DNA of 64,000 nt from Oscillospiraceae bacterium (GCA_017991935.1 JAGOPP010000001.1:80787-144786); one strand, 5' to 3'. Positions 34,403 through 43,100 are shown, counted from the first letter of the stretch. The notes: generated by a model not told the origin, from the sequence alone. Made by a program: numbers and translations.

Positions 34403-34999
34403 ATGCCCGGCCGGGACGAGACGCCACCGCAGGCCCTGCCGCAGGGCCTGCGGTGGCAAAATGGCATACCCATATTTAAAAATGCGGTTATTTTGAAGCA
34501 GCTTGGGATCGCCGTCGGCATCCCCTTCGGCTTGGTCGCCCTTGTTATTGTGCTGGCGTCGGGGCAAAGCCGGGATACGCTGTATGCGCTCGGGCTCATA
34601 GCCGGGCTGCTTATCCTGACGGGGCTGTTCCTCATGATAGCGTACCGGGGCAGATACGAAGCGGAGTTTGTGCTGGACAACGAAGGCGCGCTCTGCCGGA
34701 CGCAGGCAAAACAGGCGAAAAAAAACCGGGTCATCAATGCCCTGACGGTCGCGCTGGGCCTGCTTTCCGGAAAACCCGCCGTCGCCGGCGCGGGGCTGCT
34801 GGCGCAGTCGCGGCAGGAGACTTTTATCCGCTGGAGCCGCGTCACAAAGGTGACCTATCGCCCCAAAAGCCGCGCCATCCTTTTGCGCGGCGGCCGGATG
34901 GAGACGATCGCGCTGTTTTGCACCCCGGAGAACTATGCGCAGGCGGAAAGTTTTGTCCGGCGTAGCGTGCGGCCTCAAAACGGGGAGGGCGGCGGATGA
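34403..34999 (+). CDS. Two-helix membrane protein with possible PH-like domain
   Basis: The 198-residue product has two helices (about residues 30-50 and 58-78) and a C-terminal beta-rich domain (YEAEFVLDNEGALCR ... WSRVTKVTYRPKSRAILLRGG) that resembles a bacterial PH domain; this is tentative. The start is uncertain: ATG 34403 has only a weak ribosome site, and TTG 34376 overlaps the previous stop. Codons 8-19 lie in a perfect 16 bp inverted repeat. Its end overlaps the next gene by 4 bp. Confidence 0.6.
   Translation: MPGRDETPPQALPQGLRWQNGIPIFKNAVILKQLGIAVGIPFGLVALVIVLASGQSRDTLYALGLIAGLLILTGLFLMIAYRGRYEAEFVLDNEGALCRTQAKQAKKNRVINALTVALGLLSGKPAVAGAGLLAQSRQETFIRWSRVTKVTYRPKSRAILLRGGRMETIALFCTPENYAQAESFVRRSVRPQNGEGGG
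34423..34457. repeat. Perfect inverted repeat inside the start of the gene
   Basis: GCCACCGCAGGCCCTG, loop CCG, CAGGGCCTGCGGTGGC: a 16 bp perfect stem with a 3-base loop, 20 bp after the proposed ATG. No T-run follows, so it is not a standard terminator; it could limit translation or be a mobile palindrome remnant. Confidence 0.85.
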
Positions 35000-35418
35000 A
35001 CGGAAAGCTCCTGCCGCGGATTTTCATCACCTTGCTGGGTGCGGCCCTTATTTTGTGGGCCGCCGGGAGCCTCGCGCTCGGCCTTTTCGGGGAGCGCGCC
35101 CCCGGCGTCGTCACCGATATCCGGCGCGAGGGCGGCGAGCGCGCCGACGCGATACCGGGCCGGTATACCTACAACATCAGCTATACCTTCACCCTGCCAG
35201 ACGGGAGAAAAGTCGACGGGTTTACCAAAAAGATCGGGGACGCGGTTTACCAAAAGGCCGATGGCACGGGCAGGATCGCCGTGAGGTATTTTGCGGCGGC
35301 GCCCTATATGAACGCGCCGGAGGAAGACGCGCCCTTTTCCCTAAAACAACCAGTTTTGGCGGTGGCGGGGATCTTTTTGATCGCGCAGATGAACCGGAGG
35401 CGGAGAGCTCCGGACTAA
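34996..35418 (+). CDS. DUF3592-like small membrane protein
   Basis: The 140-residue protein has an N-terminal helix (residues 8-30) and a beta domain typical of DUF3592 (GVVTDIRREGGER, YTYNISYTFTLPDGRKVDG, RIAVRYFAAAPYMNAPEED), then a second hydrophobic stretch near residue 122. The family's function is unknown. It is translationally coupled to the gene before (ATGA) and closes the cluster. Confidence 0.72.
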   Translation: MNGKLLPRIFITLLGAALILWAAGSLALGLFGERAPGVVTDIRREGGERADAIPGRYTYNISYTFTLPDGRKVDGFTKKIGDAVYQKADGTGRIAVRYFAAAPYMNAPEEDAPFSLKQPVLAVAGIFLIAQMNRRRRAPD

Positions 35419-35550
35419 AGCGCGCCGCCGATTTTTCATATGCGGTTTGCCGCCGGCCCGGGGTTCGGGTCCCTCCCTGCGGTCTCGTACCGTTTACCGG
35501 AGGTCCCTCTATGTCCGGGCCGGCGGCTTTCCGCTCTCAAACCAAGCGCA

Positions 35551-35580
35551 CAAAAAAAGCTCCCCTTCGGGAGCTTTTTT
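35551..35580. terminator. Bidirectional terminator
   Basis: AAAAAAAGCTCCC, loop CTTC, GGGAGCTTTTTT. It separates the plus-strand envelope cluster from the convergent minus-strand peptidase operon. Confidence 0.9.
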
Positions 35581-35592
35581 GCGTGGGATTTC

Positions 35593-36981
35593 TTATTCCT
35601 GTTCGGTGAGGCGCTCCATCAGATGGATCAGCACCCGGATGCCGTGCGCGTAGGCGCGCAGAGAGAGCTTTTCGTCCGTGCCGTGCACGCCCCGCGCGAC
35701 CTCGTCCTCGTTGCCCATAAACGGGCTGCAGCGCAGGCAGGTGTCGCAGATCTGCTCGTAATGGTGGGCGTCGGTGGCCCCCGCCGTCATGGAGGGGAGG
35801 ATCACCACGTCTCTAAAATACCGGTTCATCGCCGCTTGGACCTCCCGGTAGCCGAAGCCGCCGCTTCGGGCCGTGTCGGAAGGGTCGTTCGCCTGCAAAA
35901 ACCGCAGGGCGACCTCGGGGTCGTCCACGGCTTTTTTGCATTTCTCCATCACCTCGTCGGCGGTGTGGCCCTCCGCGATGCGGAAGTTGACCACGGCCTC
36001 CATGTTTTGGGGCATCACGTTGCAGGCGGCGGAGCCGCCCCGCATCACGGTGGGCGCGATGGTGGTGGTCACAAGCGGGAAGAGCTCCGGCACGCCGAGG
36101 CAGTATTCCGCGATGGCCGCGGCGTTTTTGTCCAGATCCGCGACAAACGTCTTGAGCGGCTCCTCGGTGATATACGGCGCGAGCGCCGCGAAAGCCCCCC
36201 GCACCACCGGCGAGAGCTGTGCCGGAAACGGATCCTCCGCGATATGGGCGACGGCGCGGCAGAGCCTGCCGAGGGAGGTGCCGCCGAAGGGACGGCTCGA
36301 ATGCCCGCCCGCGCTTTTGGCGGAGAGCTCCAGATCCGCGTATCCCTTCTCCATCAGGTCGATCTGGGAAATATAAATCTCCGGCGCGCCGTAGGGAGCC
36401 CCGGACTGAATCTTCCCGCCGCCCTCGTCGAGCACGAATTCGAGCCGCACGCCGCGGTCCCTAAGGGTATCGGAGACGGCCCTCGCGCCGAAGTTGTAGG
36501 TTTCCTCGTCCTCCCCGAAGGCAAGATAGACCGTCCTCGCGAAGCGAGCGCCGTGCGAGAGCAGGTATTCCGCCGCTTCGAGCACGCCGAAGACCTGTTG
36601 TTTGATGTCGAGCGTCCCTCTGCCCCAGATATAGCCGTCGGCGATCGCGCCGGAGAAGGGCGGGTGGGTCCAGTCCTTTTCCGTCCCCTCCACGACCGGG
36701 ACCACGTCCTGATGGCTCATAAAGAGCGCCGGGCGCAGAGCCGGGTCGCCGCCGGGGATCGTGATGAGCACGCTGCGGCCGACCAGCTCAAAGCTCCCCG
36801 CCCGCATGAGAGCGGGATAGCTCTCTTTCATCAGGGCTTGCAGCGCGTCGAAGGCCGCGTAGTGTACGCCGTCGTTCACGGTGGCGCAGCGGATGGCGGC
36901 GGAGAGCCTCTCCGCCGCGCCGTGGGCGTCGAAGTCTGGGTAATCGCTTTCGTTTGTAAAAAATTCCGTTACGTCTTTCAT
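35593..36981 (-). CDS. M20-family metallopeptidase
   Basis: The 462-residue zinc hydrolase has the M20 motifs MSHQDVVPV (metal His, catalytic Asp), WGRGTLDIK (bridging Asp), FGEDEET (catalytic Glu) and SAGGHSSRP in the lid domain; a C-terminal GATDAHHYE supplies the last metal His. It resembles the long carboxypeptidase S/PM20D1 group and probably cleaves small peptides or N-acyl amino acids. Its start overlaps the ABC ATPase stop by 4 bp, placing it last in the lysine-riboswitch operon, so its product may be an amino acid related to lysine. Exact substrate unknown. Confidence 0.85.
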   Translation of the reverse strand: MKDVTEFFTNESDYPDFDAHGAAERLSAAIRCATVNDGVHYAAFDALQALMKESYPALMRAGSFELVGRSVLITIPGGDPALRPALFMSHQDVVPVVEGTEKDWTHPPFSGAIADGYIWGRGTLDIKQQVFGVLEAAEYLLSHGARFARTVYLAFGEDEETYNFGARAVSDTLRDRGVRLEFVLDEGGGKIQSGAPYGAPEIYISQIDLMEKGYADLELSAKSAGGHSSRPFGGTSLGRLCRAVAHIAEDPFPAQLSPVVRGAFAALAPYITEEPLKTFVADLDKNAAAIAEYCLGVPELFPLVTTTIAPTVMRGGSAACNVMPQNMEAVVNFRIAEGHTADEVMEKCKKAVDDPEVALRFLQANDPSDTARSGGFGYREVQAAMNRYFRDVVILPSMTAGATDAHHYEQICDTCLRCSPFMGNEDEVARGVHGTDEKLSLRAYAHGIRVLIHLMERLTEQE

Positions 36982-37718
36982 TTGTCCTCCAAATAGCGGC
37001 TTAAAAATTCTCTTGTGCGCGCCTCCCGCGGATTTCCAAAGACCTCCGCCGGGCTGCCCTGCTCAAGAATGACGCCGTCGTCCATAAAAACCACCCGGTC
37101 GCTGACCTCCCTCGCGAAGGCCATCTCGTGGGTGACGACCACCATGGTCATGCCCTCGCCGGCGAGCCTCTTAATGACGTCGAGCACCTCGCCCACGATC
37201 TCGGGGTCGAGCGCGCTGGTGGGCTCGTCAAACAGCATCAGATCCGGCTCCATGCACAGCGCCCTTGCGATGGCCACGCGCTGCTTCTGGCCGCCGGAGA
37301 GCTTACGGCTGTCGGCGTAAATAAAATCCCGCAGGCCCACGTCCGTCAGGTGCTTGACGGCGAGCTCCTCGGCTTTTTGCCGGGGCAGGCGCTTCACCGA
37401 CATCGGGGCCATCGTGCAGTTGTCGAGCACGTTTTTGTTGGCGAAGAGGTTGAAGCTCTGAAACACCATGCCGATGCGCTCCCGGAGTTTGTTGAGATTC
37501 GTGGAGAGGTCCATCAGATCCCGCCCCTCGAACCAGACGTGGCCGGAATCGGCCTCCTCGAGCAGGTTGACGCATCGCAGCAGCGTGGATTTTCCGGAGC
37601 CGGACGCGCCGATGACGCACACCACCTCCCCCGGGCGCACCTCAAGGTCGACGCCTTTCAAAACCTTCAGCGGGCCGAAGGATTTTTCGAGTTTTTCCAT
37701 TCTAAGAATCGGTTCCAT
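36978..37718 (-). CDS. Amino acid ABC transporter ATP-binding protein (probable lysine)
   Basis: The 246-residue polar amino acid ATPase (GlnQ/HisP group) has Walker [11 protein letters not shown]-loop MVFQSFNLF, signature [15 protein letters not shown], Walker [15 protein letters not shown] and the switch VVTHEM. It powers import with the permease and binding protein upstream. Specificity is inferred from the lysine riboswitch in the leader. Confidence 0.92.
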   Translation of the reverse strand: MEPILRMEKLEKSFGPLKVLKGVDLEVRPGEVVCVIGASGSGKSTLLRCVNLLEEADSGHVWFEGRDLMDLSTNLNKLRERIGMVFQSFNLFANKNVLDNCTMAPMSVKRLPRQKAEELAVKHLTDVGLRDFIYADSRKLSGGQKQRVAIARALCMEPDLMLFDEPTSALDPEIVGEVLDVIKRLAGEGMTMVVVTHEMAFAREVSDRVVFMDDGVILEQGSPAEVFGNPREARTREFLSRYLEDK

Positions 37719-37727
37719 CGTATCACC

Positions 37728-38861
37728 TCAGTTCGAGCTGGGAAGGTCTTTGGCCGGGGTATCCATCTTTTTGGCGACCGCCCTCATGAGAAGGGAGGAG
37801 AGGTAGGTCAAAATTAGATAGGTGATCGCCGCGATGCAGTAGACCTCGAGCTGGCGGTAATAAATCCCGACCACCGAGGTTGTGGCGAACATCAGGTCGA
37901 AGCAGGCGATGATGGACAGCACCGAGGAATCCTTGATGTTGATGATAAACTCGTTGCCGATCGCGGGGATGCTGTTTTTGACCGCCTGCGGGAAAACCAC
38001 CTTGAGCATGGTCTGCCAATTTGTCATGCCAAGGCTCCTTGCCGCCTCCGTCTGGCCGATGTCGATCGACTCGATGCCGCCGCGCAGGACCTCCGCGAGG
38101 TAGGCCGTGGAGTTGAGGGAGACGGTGATGAGGCCCGCCATAAAGGCGCTCCATAAGTAGTTGATCTCCGTGATCGTCAGGTCGGAGTTTTTGAGCAGGC
38201 CGAAGCCCGCATAATAAATGATCAGCGCCTGCACCATCATCGGCGTGCCGCGGATCACGGTGATATAAATTTTAGAAAAGACGCTGCCGAGCTTTTTGCA
38301 GAACCGCGCGAAGTCGTTGTCCTGACGGACGGGTTTCAAAATCCGGAGCGTGACGAGCAGCATCGCGAGGACAAAGGCGACCGCCGTGCCGAGCAGGGCG
38401 ATGCGCACCGTGGTCCACACGCCGAGGGCGAACATCGACCGCCCCTTCCAAAACATGTAGATCATTGACGCGAGAAACCCTTGGGGGTTGCTCTCGGCGG
38501 CGGCGGACTGCCCGGCGAGGCTCACAAAGCCCAGCGCGATCCGGTCCGCCGCCGTGACGGCGAAGGCGAGGAGCACAAGCAGGTAGAGATACCGGGCCAG
38601 CCTGAGCATGGCCGGCCTTTTGAATACGGTTTCGGCGTAGCCGTGCCAGTGGGTGAGCTTGACGATCAGCGCGGCAAAGGCGAGCGCCGCGAACACGCCG
38701 CACACGGCGGCGAGGACGGCCATCGGCGCGCCCCCCGCGCCGAGAAAGCTGAGCTCCGTGGGCGCCAAACGCCACATCAGGAGACTGAGCGCCGCCAAAA
38801 TCGTGCCGGTCAGGTATCCGTACCGGCGGTCTTTTTGAAAGAAATCCGCGAGTTTCCTCAT
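37728..38861 (-). CDS. Amino acid ABC transporter permease (probable lysine), extended N terminus
   Basis: The 377-residue protein ends in a HisM/GlnP-type permease domain (about residues 150-365) with TVRIALLGT and the EAA loop IESIDIGQTEAARSLGMTNWQTM. Ordinary permeases of this kind are about 220 residues; here an extra 130-residue N-terminal part contributes three or four helices of unknown purpose. It lies between the binding protein and the ATPase genes. Confidence 0.9.
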   Translation of the reverse strand: MRKLADFFQKDRRYGYLTGTILAALSLLMWRLAPTELSFLGAGGAPMAVLAAVCGVFAALAFAALIVKLTHWHGYAETVFKRPAMLRLARYLYLLVLLAFAVTAADRIALGFVSLAGQSAAAESNPQGFLASMIYMFWKGRSMFALGVWTTVRIALLGTAVAFVLAMLLVTLRILKPVRQDNDFARFCKKLGSVFSKIYITVIRGTPMMVQALIIYYAGFGLLKNSDLTITEINYLWSAFMAGLITVSLNSTAYLAEVLRGGIESIDIGQTEAARSLGMTNWQTMLKVVFPQAVKNSIPAIGNEFIINIKDSSVLSIIACFDLMFATTSVVGIYYRQLEVYCIAAITYLILTYLSSLLMRAVAKKMDTPAKDLPSSN

Positions 38862-38925
38862 CTTTGCCTCCTATGCGCGGGTGGCCGCGTCTTGCTCTCT
38901 GCCGGACCTTGCCCGGAAGGAGGGA

Positions 38926-39795
38926 TCACTTGGGCTGCTTTTCGACGGCGGTCGCCCACAGGGCGTCGCGCGTATCCTGATCGAGCGCGGCGAGGGCCGC
39001 GTTCACGGCCTCAAGCAGATCGGCGTCCTCCTTGCGCAGGCCCACGCAGGCGCCGACGAATCCGAGATCAAACCCGTCGCCCTCGGCGAAAGAGATGACT
39101 TGGAAATCGGGGTTGGACGCGAGGTAGGAATCGGCGTTCTCCACGTTGATGATGATGCCGTCGCAGGTGCCCTGATCGAGGCGGGAGATCATGTTCGGCA
39201 CGCTGTCGACCGGGGTTAGGTGGTTCACGCCGTCCATCTGATCGATCACGGTGTCGAGCATGGTGTCCTTTTGGCCGAGGATGCTCGCGCCGGCAAAATC
39301 GTGGATGCTCGCGGCGGAGGCGTAGGCGGAGCCGCCGCTCACCATGACGCCGTATTCGGTGACGTGGTAGGGATCGGAGAAATTGATGGATTCGCGGCGC
39401 TCGGCCGTGTCGGCCATGCCGGCGATGATGGCGTCGATCTGGCCTTGGTTAAGGGCCTCGATCAGCCCGCCCCACGCCATCTTCACGATGACGAGCTCGC
39501 GGCCGGTCTGCTCGGCGATGGCTTTGGCGATCTGCACGTCGTAGCCATCGGCATAGGCGCCGGGCACGTTTTCGATCGGATAGTTGGTGTCGGAGGCGGC
39601 GTCCTCCTGCCAGTTGTTGGGGGCGTAGGCGCATTCCATGCCGACGCGCAGCTGGGGGAGCTCCTCGGGGACGCTTTCGGAGGATTCCTCCGGGGTCTGG
39701 GACTGGCTTTCGCTTTCTTCGGCCGCGGGCGTACCGCAGGCGGCAAGGCTGCATACCAATACGGCGGCGAGCAGCAGGGTGATCCATCTTTTCAT
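38926..39795 (-). CDS. Amino acid ABC transporter substrate-binding lipoprotein (probable lysine)
   Basis: The 289-residue protein has a lipoprotein signal ending LVCSLAAC and a Ser/Glu-rich linker, then an SBP_bac_3 domain (LRVGMECAYAPNNWQ, GYDVQIAKAIAEQTGRELVIVKMAWGGLIEALNQGQIDAI, SINFSDPYH, YASAASIHDFAGASI). It captures a polar amino acid outside the membrane. The lysine riboswitch directly upstream makes lysine the best guess. AGAGGGAAACAG precedes the ATG. Confidence 0.92.
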   Translation of the reverse strand: MKRWITLLLAAVLVCSLAACGTPAAEESESQSQTPEESSESVPEELPQLRVGMECAYAPNNWQEDAASDTNYPIENVPGAYADGYDVQIAKAIAEQTGRELVIVKMAWGGLIEALNQGQIDAIIAGMADTAERRESINFSDPYHVTEYGVMVSGGSAYASAASIHDFAGASILGQKDTMLDTVIDQMDGVNHLTPVDSVPNMISRLDQGTCDGIIINVENADSYLASNPDFQVISFAEGDGFDLGFVGACVGLRKEDADLLEAVNAALAALDQDTRDALWATAVEKQPK

Positions 39796-39821
39796 TCTGT
39801 TTCCCTCTTTTCGGTTATTTT

Positions 39822-39865
39822 TTTATAAAGAAAAGCCATGAATGCGTGTGCTGCATTCATGGCTT
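39822..39865 (-). terminator. Riboswitch-controlled leader terminator
   Basis: On the minus strand AAGCCATGAATG, a 9-base loop and CATTCATGGCTT form a 12 bp stem followed by TTCTTTAT. It lies between the lysine aptamer and the binding protein gene, so it is likely the expression platform. Confidence 0.7.
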
Positions 39866-39913
39866 ACTTTCTAAAAAGTAATACGATCCCCGGGTACGCC
39901 CCAAAAATCGTCT

Positions 39914-40090
39914 GCCAATGATAGCGCTCCACATCTCTGTGACAGTCTGCCGGATCTTCTCCGGCACCCCAGCGCAAAACGAATTTCAGGCTCGTCTTCC
40001 GCTTCGGCGGCCGCCCCTTTCACCCTGTCCGGAACCTGACTTCCCTGATGGACGGGTTACTGTTGACCTGCCGCGCCTCTACCATTGCTC
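39914..40090 (-). promoter_or_regulatory. Lysine riboswitch (L-box)
   Basis: The minus strand carries the L-box landmarks in order: P1 strand CAATGGTAG, then AGAGGCGC, AGTAACC, GTGAAAGGGG, GCCGAAGC, a GCGCTGG junction, GACTGTCA, GTGGAGCG, and the closing P1 strand CTATCATTG, which pairs fully with the first. The spacing resembles the Bacillus lysC leader. Lysine binding would favour the downstream terminator and shut off the transporter operon. The flanking stretch up to 40320 holds the promoter and the next gene's terminator. Confidence 0.9.
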
Positions 40091-40125
40091 CGGCGTGTTG
40101 TGCCGGACCAATTTAATTTGTGCCG

Positions 40126-40155
40126 ATTATACTCCGGCTGTCCCCCGGCTGTCAA
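40126..40155 (-). promoter_or_regulatory. Promoter of the lysine transport operon
   Basis: Minus strand TTGACA (40155-40150), 18 bp spacer, TATAAT (40131-40126), about 38 bp before the riboswitch. Confidence 0.85.
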
Positions 40156-40246
40156 CCGCCCGCGCGCGATTTTCACAATCCTCCAAAAAAGCGGCCGATT
40201 CAAAAAGCGTTTTTGTGGGTTTGCGGGAAAAACTCCGGCTTTCGGC

Positions 40247-40286
40247 AAAAAAACGCCCCGGCCGAAAAAACGGCTCCGGGGCGTTT
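40247..40286 (-). terminator. Terminator of the YheO-type regulator gene
   Basis: Minus strand AAACGCCCCGG(A)GCCG, a T-rich loop, CGGC(C)GGGGCGTTT, followed by a run of T. Confidence 0.8.
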
Positions 40287-40320
40287 CGATTCGCGGAGGC
40301 GGCGCGGGCTTTCGCTCGGG

Positions 40321-41010
40321 TCACTGGGGCTTTCGCTTGTTGAGATTCGCAAGATACCGGTAGACCGTCGCCTCGGAGCAGTCGATGGCTTGGGCGACGC
40401 TGCTCACGGCGCCTTTCACGATGAAAATGCCGCTTTGGTTCAGGCGGTCGACGATGTGGATCTTCTCCTGCGGCGTCATGCGGTCCGGCGGAACGGAGGC
40501 GTCCGCGGTGGCCTGCCGGATGGCGTCGGCCACCATGTCCTCCGCGCTGTTTGGAAAATGCTCCGCGTTCGCGCCGCCCTCGCTGAGCGCGGGGCGGGTC
40601 CCGGCGGGGGGGAGGCTGTCGATAAAGCCGACGGGATGCACGAGCGAGAGGATCTGGCGGGAGAGGTCGTGATATTTTCTGTCGTCAAAATTGACGCAGA
40701 GCAGGCCGATCAGCTTTCCCCGGCCGTCCTTGATAAAAAACGTGCTCGAGCGCAGCGTGCTGCCGTCCTTCGCGACGCCGAGGTAGTTGAGCTGCCAGTT
40801 GCTGTCGCGGTAGGAGCCGCTCCGGATGAGCTGCAGCGCCTTGTCCGTGGGAGGGGCGCCGACCTCTCTGCCGCTGATGTGGCCGTTCGCGATCGCGATG
40901 ATGCGGTTTTCCGCGCCGATCTCATGCAGGACAACTTCGTAATCGGACCCGAGCACTTCCCCAAGAAAGGGAACCAGCGCCATATACGTCCGCAAAAGCC
41001 CGCTGGGCAT
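40321..41010 (-). CDS. YheO/DauR-family transcriptional regulator (PAS-like plus HTH)
   Basis: The 229-residue protein has an N-terminal YheO-like PAS domain (YMALVPFLGEVLGSDYEVVLHEI, SSTFFIKDGRGKLIGLLCVNFDD) and a C-terminal helix-turn-helix (residues about 180-225, GAVSSVAQAIDCSEATVYRYLANL). Relatives such as DauR control D-amino acid catabolism. It is divergent from ridA-symporter-dpaL and is probably their regulator, with a diamino acid or its product as ligand (inferred). Confidence 0.85.
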   Translation of the reverse strand: MPSGLLRTYMALVPFLGEVLGSDYEVVLHEIGAENRIIAIANGHISGREVGAPPTDKALQLIRSGSYRDSNWQLNYLGVAKDGSTLRSSTFFIKDGRGKLIGLLCVNFDDRKYHDLSRQILSLVHPVGFIDSLPPAGTRPALSEGGANAEHFPNSAEDMVADAIRQATADASVPPDRMTPQEKIHIVDRLNQSGIFIVKGAVSSVAQAIDCSEATVYRYLANLNKRKPQ

Positions 41011-41050
41011 CCCGGCACACCGCCTTTCCGTTCTGCGTTTTTATAATAAA

Positions 41051-41079
41051 ATTTTATCACAATAGACAAAAAAAGTCAA
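41051..41079 (-). promoter_or_regulatory. Promoter of the YheO-type regulator gene
   Basis: Minus strand TTGACT (41079-41074), 17 bp spacer, TAAAAT (41056-41051). The -10 region reads GATAAAATTTTATTAT, almost identical to that of the divergent ridA promoter. Confidence 0.75.
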
Positions 41080-41180
41080 CGGGAACTTGCCCTGCGATCC
41101 GCAAGATCTCCAAATAGACGGGCGATTATTGAGCAATTTGATGAAAATACGGAAACATTCGAAAATAGATTGAATCCGTA

Positions 41181-41208
41181 TTGACAAAAATCTTTTGAAT
41201 GATAAAAT
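41181..41208 (+). promoter_or_regulatory. Promoter of ridA-symporter-dpaL
   Basis: TTGACA (41181-41186), 16 bp spacer, TAAAAT (41203-41208). The -10 and start region GATAAAATTTAATTAT (41201-41216) matches the divergent promoter in 15 of 16 bases and may contain a shared operator. Confidence 0.75.
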
Positions 41209-41287
41209 TTAATTATGATAATAAAAAATTATCGAAACTCCGTCTGACGGAGAATCTCATCACGTTTTTAGACAGGGGGATGGAAGC

Positions 41288-41665
41288 ATGGGATCGGTTG
41301 TCCACACCGAAAAAGCTCCCGCGGCCATCGGGCCGTATTCTCAGGGGATCAAGGCGGGAAAGATCATTTTTACGTCGGGCCAGCTCCCCGCGGACCCGGA
41401 GACGGGGAGCCTCGCCTCCGGCGCGGCGGAGCAGGCGAAACGGTCGCTGCAAAACGTGCGGGCGGTGCTCGAGGCGGCCGGCGCCGGGATGGAGGACGTC
41501 GTCAAGACCACGGTATTTTTGAGGAATATGGACGATTTCGCGGCGGTAAACGCCGTTTACGCGGACTTTTTTCCGTCTGGGTACCCGGCGCGCAGCGCCG
41601 TGGAGGTGGCGCGGCTGCCGAAGGACGCGCTGGTTGAGATCGAGGCTGTGGCGGTCGTCGAATAG
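41288..41665 (+). CDS. ridA: RidA-family enamine/imine deaminase
   Basis: The 125-residue protein has the RidA/YjgF motifs AIGPYSQGIKAG, FTSGQLPADP and YPARSAVEVARLPKDALVEIEAVA, including the catalytic arginine in PARSAVEV. RidA releases ammonia from 2-aminoacrylate-type enamines. The neighbouring diaminopropionate ammonia-lyase produces such an enamine, so pairing is chemically sensible. AGGGGGATGGAAGC precedes the ATG. Confidence 0.93.
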   Translation: MGSVVHTEKAPAAIGPYSQGIKAGKIIFTSGQLPADPETGSLASGAAEQAKRSLQNVRAVLEAAGAGMEDVVKTTVFLRNMDDFAAVNAVYADFFPSGYPARSAVEVARLPKDALVEIEAVAVVE

Positions 41666-41721
41666 GGCTTGCGCAGCGTTTGCTGCTTGTTAAAATCATC
41701 TGACAAGGAGGAGGGGTTTTT

Positions 41722-43098
41722 ATGTGGGAGAAAATCTACAACGTATTCGATTTCCTTTGGGGCTACCCCATGCTGTTCCTGTTGGTGTTCGGGGGGCTGT
41801 ACTACACGATCCGGACGAAGTTCTTCCAGATCCGCGGGCTGCCGCTGGTCTTTAAGAAGACGTTCGGCGAGATGTTCAAAAAGGACGCCGGCAAGGGTGA
41901 CGAGGGCACCATGACGCCGCTGCAGGCGATCTCCACGGTCCTCGCGGGGACCGTCGGCTCCGGCAACATCGCCGGCGTCGCCGCGGCGATCGCGATCGGC
42001 GGCCCGGGCGCTCTTTTCTGGATGTGGGTCACCGCGGTCTTCGGCATGCTCACGAAACTCGCCGAGGTTTCGCTCGCGGTGAAGTACCGTGAGAAGGGCC
42101 CCGACGGCGAGTATTACGGCGGCCCGATGTATTACATCACGAAAGGCCTCGGCAAGAGCTGGCACTGGCTTGCGCCGGTCTTTTCGGTGGCGCTGCTGCT
42201 GCTGACGCTCTGCGACGCGGCTTTCGTGCAGGTCAACACCGCAGCCACCGCGCTGGACGACGTCTTCGGCGTGCCGATGATCGTGACCGGCGTCGGCATC
42301 GCGGCGGTCAGTTTCCTGATCTGTCTCGGCGGCATCAAGCGCATCGGCAACGCGTGCGCCGCGATCGTCCCGCCGATGTGCCTGCTCTACATTTTCGGCT
42401 GCATCTTCGTGATCTTCGCGCATATTGAAAATATCGGCTACGCGTTTGAAATGGTATTCAAATACGCGTTCGCGCCGGCCCCGGCGGTCGGCGGATTCGT
42501 GGGAGCCGGGATTAAGATGGCGATGACCAAAGGCGGATTCCGCGGCATCTTCTCGAACGAAGCCGGCGAGGGCACGGCGGCCACGGTCCACGCCACCGCC
42601 AAGACGGATCACCCGATCCATCAGGGCCTCTACGGCGTGCTCGAGGTGTTTATCGACACCATCATCATCTGCACCTTGACCGGTCTCGCGATCCTCAGCA
42701 GCGGCGAGGCGATCTGGGCGAGCGGCGAGACCGGCATTTATCTGACGTTCCTCGCGTTCCGCCAGTCCTTCGGCGACGTCGGCATGTGGGTCGCGGGAAT
42801 CGCCGTGTTCCTTTTCTGCTACACGTCCTACCTCGGATATTTCGTTGAGTTCCGCACGAGCCTCGGGTATGTGTTCGGCAGCAAAATCGCGAAATGGGCC
42901 CGCTGGCTCTTCTTCATCCCGCCGATCATCTCCTGCACGCTGCCGGTCTCCCAGATCTGGGACATGGCGGATATGGTCGTCGGCTTCATCTTCATCCCGA
43001 ACATGGTCGCCCTGCTGCTCTTGAGCCCGCAGGTCGTCAAGATGCTCAAGGAATACGAGGGTAAAATCAAAGCGGAAAAGCTGGCGAAGAGGGCTTGA
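41722..43098 (+). CDS. AGCS-family sodium:amino acid symporter
   Basis: The 458-residue protein has 10-11 helices and the sodium:alanine symporter signatures TVGSGNIAGVAAAIAIGGPGALFWMW and GGFRGIFSNEAGEGTAA. It imports a small amino acid with sodium. Between ridA and dpaL, the natural cargo may be a diamino acid or alanine/serine; specificity cannot be read. AAGGAGGAGG precedes the ATG. Confidence 0.93.
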   Translation: MWEKIYNVFDFLWGYPMLFLLVFGGLYYTIRTKFFQIRGLPLVFKKTFGEMFKKDAGKGDEGTMTPLQAISTVLAGTVGSGNIAGVAAAIAIGGPGALFWMWVTAVFGMLTKLAEVSLAVKYREKGPDGEYYGGPMYYITKGLGKSWHWLAPVFSVALLLLTLCDAAFVQVNTAATALDDVFGVPMIVTGVGIAAVSFLICLGGIKRIGNACAAIVPPMCLLYIFGCIFVIFAHIENIGYAFEMVFKYAFAPAPAVGGFVGAGIKMAMTKGGFRGIFSNEAGEGTAATVHATAKTDHPIHQGLYGVLEVFIDTIIICTLTGLAILSSGEAIWASGETGIYLTFLAFRQSFGDVGMWVAGIAVFLFCYTSYLGYFVEFRTSLGYVFGSKIAKWARWLFFIPPIISCTLPVSQIWDMADMVVGFIFIPNMVALLLLSPQVVKMLKEYEGKIKAEKLAKRA

Positions 43099-43100
43099 GC

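Noticed and set aside
35419..35550. tRNA-like remnant (GGGGTTCGGGTCCC)
   Set aside because: A T-arm-like string is present, but no acceptor, D or anticodon stems can be formed.
35440..36996. 518-residue plus-strand open frame
   Set aside because: Antisense to the M20 peptidase and crosses a terminator; no recognisable domain.
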